From positions 1-6,112 of the forward strand of contig JAJZKJ010000144.1 of the NCBI GenBank assembly GCA_021804195.1: 6,112 bases of DNA, read 5' to 3'. Below the pieces are notes generated by a model. It searched no databases. It was not told the DNA's origin and saw nothing but the letters and a program-made list of their open reading frames with translations. The stretch is from Acidobacteriota bacterium. Lineage in GTDB: Bacteria > Planctomycetota > Phycisphaerae > WQYP01 > JAJZKJ01. Both the position numbers and the translations under genes were made by a program. Below, one piece after another: positions 4,480-6,112 of the stretch (its first letter is position 1; each line of letters begins with the position of its first letter).

Positions 4480-6112
4480 ATGCCACCCCGAGAGGGAATT
4501 ACCCGCCGCGGCTTTCTATTGCAGGGCGTGGCCCTGCCCGCCATCCTGAACCATCCGGAAATTCCATCCGGCTCGCGCCGGCCTCTGCATCCCGTCTGGC
4601 AAAAGCTGGAACTCGCCTTGCAAGCCCGCCGCCGCTACGCCAATCCCTATACGGATGCCACCGTTTGGGTTGATCTCGAGGGCCCGGGTTTTCACCGGCG
4701 CGTCTATGGTTTCTGGGACGGCGGCTCTACCTTCCGGGTCCGTCTGCTGGCCACTGCGCCGGGTCTCTGGCGCTGGCGCAGCGGCTCGCGCCCGCATGAT
4801 CCCGGTCTGGCGGGGCAGCGCGGCAGTTTCCAGGCCCGCGCCTGGACTCCCGATGAGCTCTCCGCCAATCCGCTGCGCCGCGGCTATCCCCGCGCCACCG
4901 CCAATCACCATGCCCTGGAACACCCCGACGGCACGCCTTTCTTTGCCATTGGCGATACCTGGTGGGCCGCCGGCACTCACTGTTTCCCCTGGCATGACGG
5001 CGACCGACCCCGCCCAATCGGCCCCCAGGCTGGTTTTAAGGATTACGTCCGCTTCCGCAAAGCCCAGGGCTACAACTGGATCAATATGATCGCCAGTTTT
5101 CCCAACTGGGAAACCGATGGCCTTCCCTGGAATCTGGTCATGGACGACGCCGCCCATACCACCGTCCGCTCCGCCTGGCTGCAGTTTGGAACGGATAGCG
5201 CGAAAAACATGTCGAACGAAGGCGGGCAGCCGTTCTTTTTCCCCGGCAAGGTTCCCGGCTACGCCAATGTCTTTCCCGATATCAACCGCATCAACCCGGC
5301 TTATTTTCAGGCCATAGACCGCAAGCTCGACTGGCTCAACCAGCAGGGCTTCATGATTTTTCTCGAAGCCGCCCGCCGCGATGTCAGCCAATGCTGGAAA
5401 AAGTATTATGAATGGCCCGGCTCCTACGCCCGTTATATCCAGTACATCTGGTCGCGTTATCAAGCCAACCACACCGTCTTGAGCCCCATTCATCTCGATA
5501 TCATCCAGCAGAGCGTCTCACCGGCCGATTTTCAGCAGGCCATTGATCTGGTTTTCAAAACCTGGGGCCATCCGCCGTTTGGCAATCTGCTGTCCACCAA
5601 CTGCAATCCTTCCACGCTGGTCAACTGGGGGGAAAACTCCTGGGTCACGCTGCATCAGATCGGCAACCGGCGCGAGCATGAATATTACTGGTATCTCAGC
5701 GAAATCTATCGCGATCCCCATCCCCGGCCCGCGCTCAACGGCGAGCCTTACTACGCCGGCTACCATGATGCCCGCGGCATTCCCGGCGGCTACAAATATG
5801 GCGCCCAGGGGGGCACTCCGCGCGATGACCGCTACGTTCGCTCGGCCATGTACGGCAGCGCGCTTTCCGGGGGTCTCGCCGGCCATGTCTATGGCGCCGA
5901 AGGCATCTGGGGCGCCGATGTCGAACCCCAGGCGCCGGTGAAAATGTGGACCGCCTTTCAGTGGCGCTCCGGGGCGCAGATGCGGTATCTGCGCGATTTT
6001 CTTTTTTCCCTCGGCCGCGCCTATCAGCAGTTGGTTCCCGATAGCTGGGTCGTGCCCAGCCGCACGGCTCTGCTCAAGGGCTACAACGGCTGGGCCTACG
6101 CCGCCCGCACTC
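4480..6112 (+). CDS. Tat-exported DUF5060/DUF4038 apiosidase-like glycoside hydrolase, 3' end cut by window
   Basis: An open frame of at least 544 codons without a stop runs from ATG 4480 to the window edge. Residues 7-23 (ITRRGFLLQGVALPAIL) form a twin-arginine signal (RRGFL) and hydrophobic stretch, so the enzyme is probably exported folded. Residues about 37-119 match the beta-sandwich DUF5060: HPVWQKLELAL, NPY, YGFWDGG (76-82), and a closing GSF (115-117). The barrel-type DUF4038 domain follows, opened by DGTPFFAIGDTWW (150-162). By comparison with GH140-type enzymes the likely catalytic pair is Asp340 (PIHLD) and Glu422 (LNGEPYY); this is inference. Family members attack plant cell-wall side-chain sugars such as apiose, but many remain uncharacterised and the substrate here is unknown. 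The usual sequence around the first catalytic residue (IWxxGGD type) is altered here to LSPIHLD. The gene is divergent from queC and shares its spacer. An alternative TTG at 4474 is less likely than ATG 4480. Confidence 0.8.
   Translation, partial: MPPREGITRRGFLLQGVALPAILNHPEIPSGSRRPLHPVWQKLELALQARRRYANPYTDATVWVDLEGPGFHRRVYGFWDGGSTFRVRLLATAPGLWRWRSGSRPHDPGLAGQRGSFQARAWTPDELSANPLRRGYPRATANHHALEHPDGTPFFAIGDTWWAAGTHCFPWHDGDRPRPIGPQAGFKDYVRFRKAQGYNWINMIASFPNWETDGLPWNLVMDDAAHTTVRSAWLQFGTDSAKNMSNEGGQPFFFPGKVPGYANVFPDINRINPAYFQAIDRKLDWLNQQGFMIFLEAARRDVSQCWKKYYEWPGSYARYIQYIWSRYQANHTVLSPIHLDIIQQSVSPADFQQAIDLVFKTWGHPPFGNLLSTNCNPSTLVNWGENSWVTLHQIGNRREHEYYWYLSEIYRDPHPRPALNGEPYYAGYHDARGIPGGYKYGAQGGTPRDDRYVRSAMYGSALSGGLAGHVYGAEGIWGADVEPQAPVKMWTAFQWRSGAQMRYLRDFLFSLGRAYQQLVPDSWVVPSRTALLKGYNGWAYAART

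Noticed and set aside
4516..5493. 325-codon open frame on the minus strand
   Set aside because: It is antisense to the DUF5060/DUF4038 gene. The plus-strand frame carries recognisable motifs over the same bases; this one is Gly/Ala-rich without any.
5518..5886. 122-codon minus-strand frame and the overlapping 132-codon plus-strand frame
   Set aside because: Both lie inside the catalytic part of the glycosidase gene in other frames and show no independent family signal.
1..6112. CRISPR array, tRNA, rRNA, insertion sequence or direct-repeat attachment site
   Set aside because: No regularly spaced repeats, cloverleaf, transposase frame or flanking repeats were seen. The window is covered almost end to end by single-copy protein genes.

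Overview
The window (6112 bases, GC-rich, densely coding) looks like a chromosomal segment from a soil-type bacterium, most plausibly an Acidobacteriota member. The basis is indirect: a secreted protein with a carboxypeptidase-regulatory-like domain followed by TPRs, a DUF5060/DUF4038 Tat-exported glycosidase, and QueC and MurQ proteins of a matching flavour. No rRNA or other taxonomic marker is present, so this placement is an inference.

Layout. At the left edge is the 3' part of a VapB-like antitoxin gene on the + strand. Its codon use differs from the rest of the window, and it runs into the 3' end of murQ. From there to about 4456 lies one tightly packed minus-strand block, transcribed right to left: queC (preQ0 synthase) -> secreted TPR protein -> sodium:solute symporter -> murQ (MurNAc-6-phosphate etherase). 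The junctions are an ATGA overlap, a 12-nt gap and a 34-nt gap, so this is probably one operon. Divergent from queC, and only 23 nt away from its start codon, a + strand gene begins at 4480 and runs off the right edge. It encodes a Tat-signal DUF5060/DUF4038 (apiosidase-like, GH140-related) glycoside hydrolase. No gene-free stretch exceeds about 35 nt.

How the genes may work together. MurQ removes the lactyl ether from MurNAc-6-phosphate, and a symporter gene directly upstream suggests uptake of an amino sugar or muropeptide-derived sugar, possibly MurNAc itself. No MurNAc/anhydroMurNAc kinase is in the window. QueC belongs to an unrelated pathway (queuosine) and seems to be only a positional partner. 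The outward-facing glycosidase suggests saprophytic carbohydrate use.

The most distinctive signal is non-coding. The 23-nt divergent spacer holds the perfect palindrome ATTATAAT, which gives a consensus TATAAT -10 box on each strand. Each box lies 7-8 nt before the ATG of its gene, so both transcripts would be essentially leaderless. No mobile element, CRISPR array, tRNA, rRNA or riboswitch is visible, and I see no clear multi-gene novel defence or biosynthetic system.
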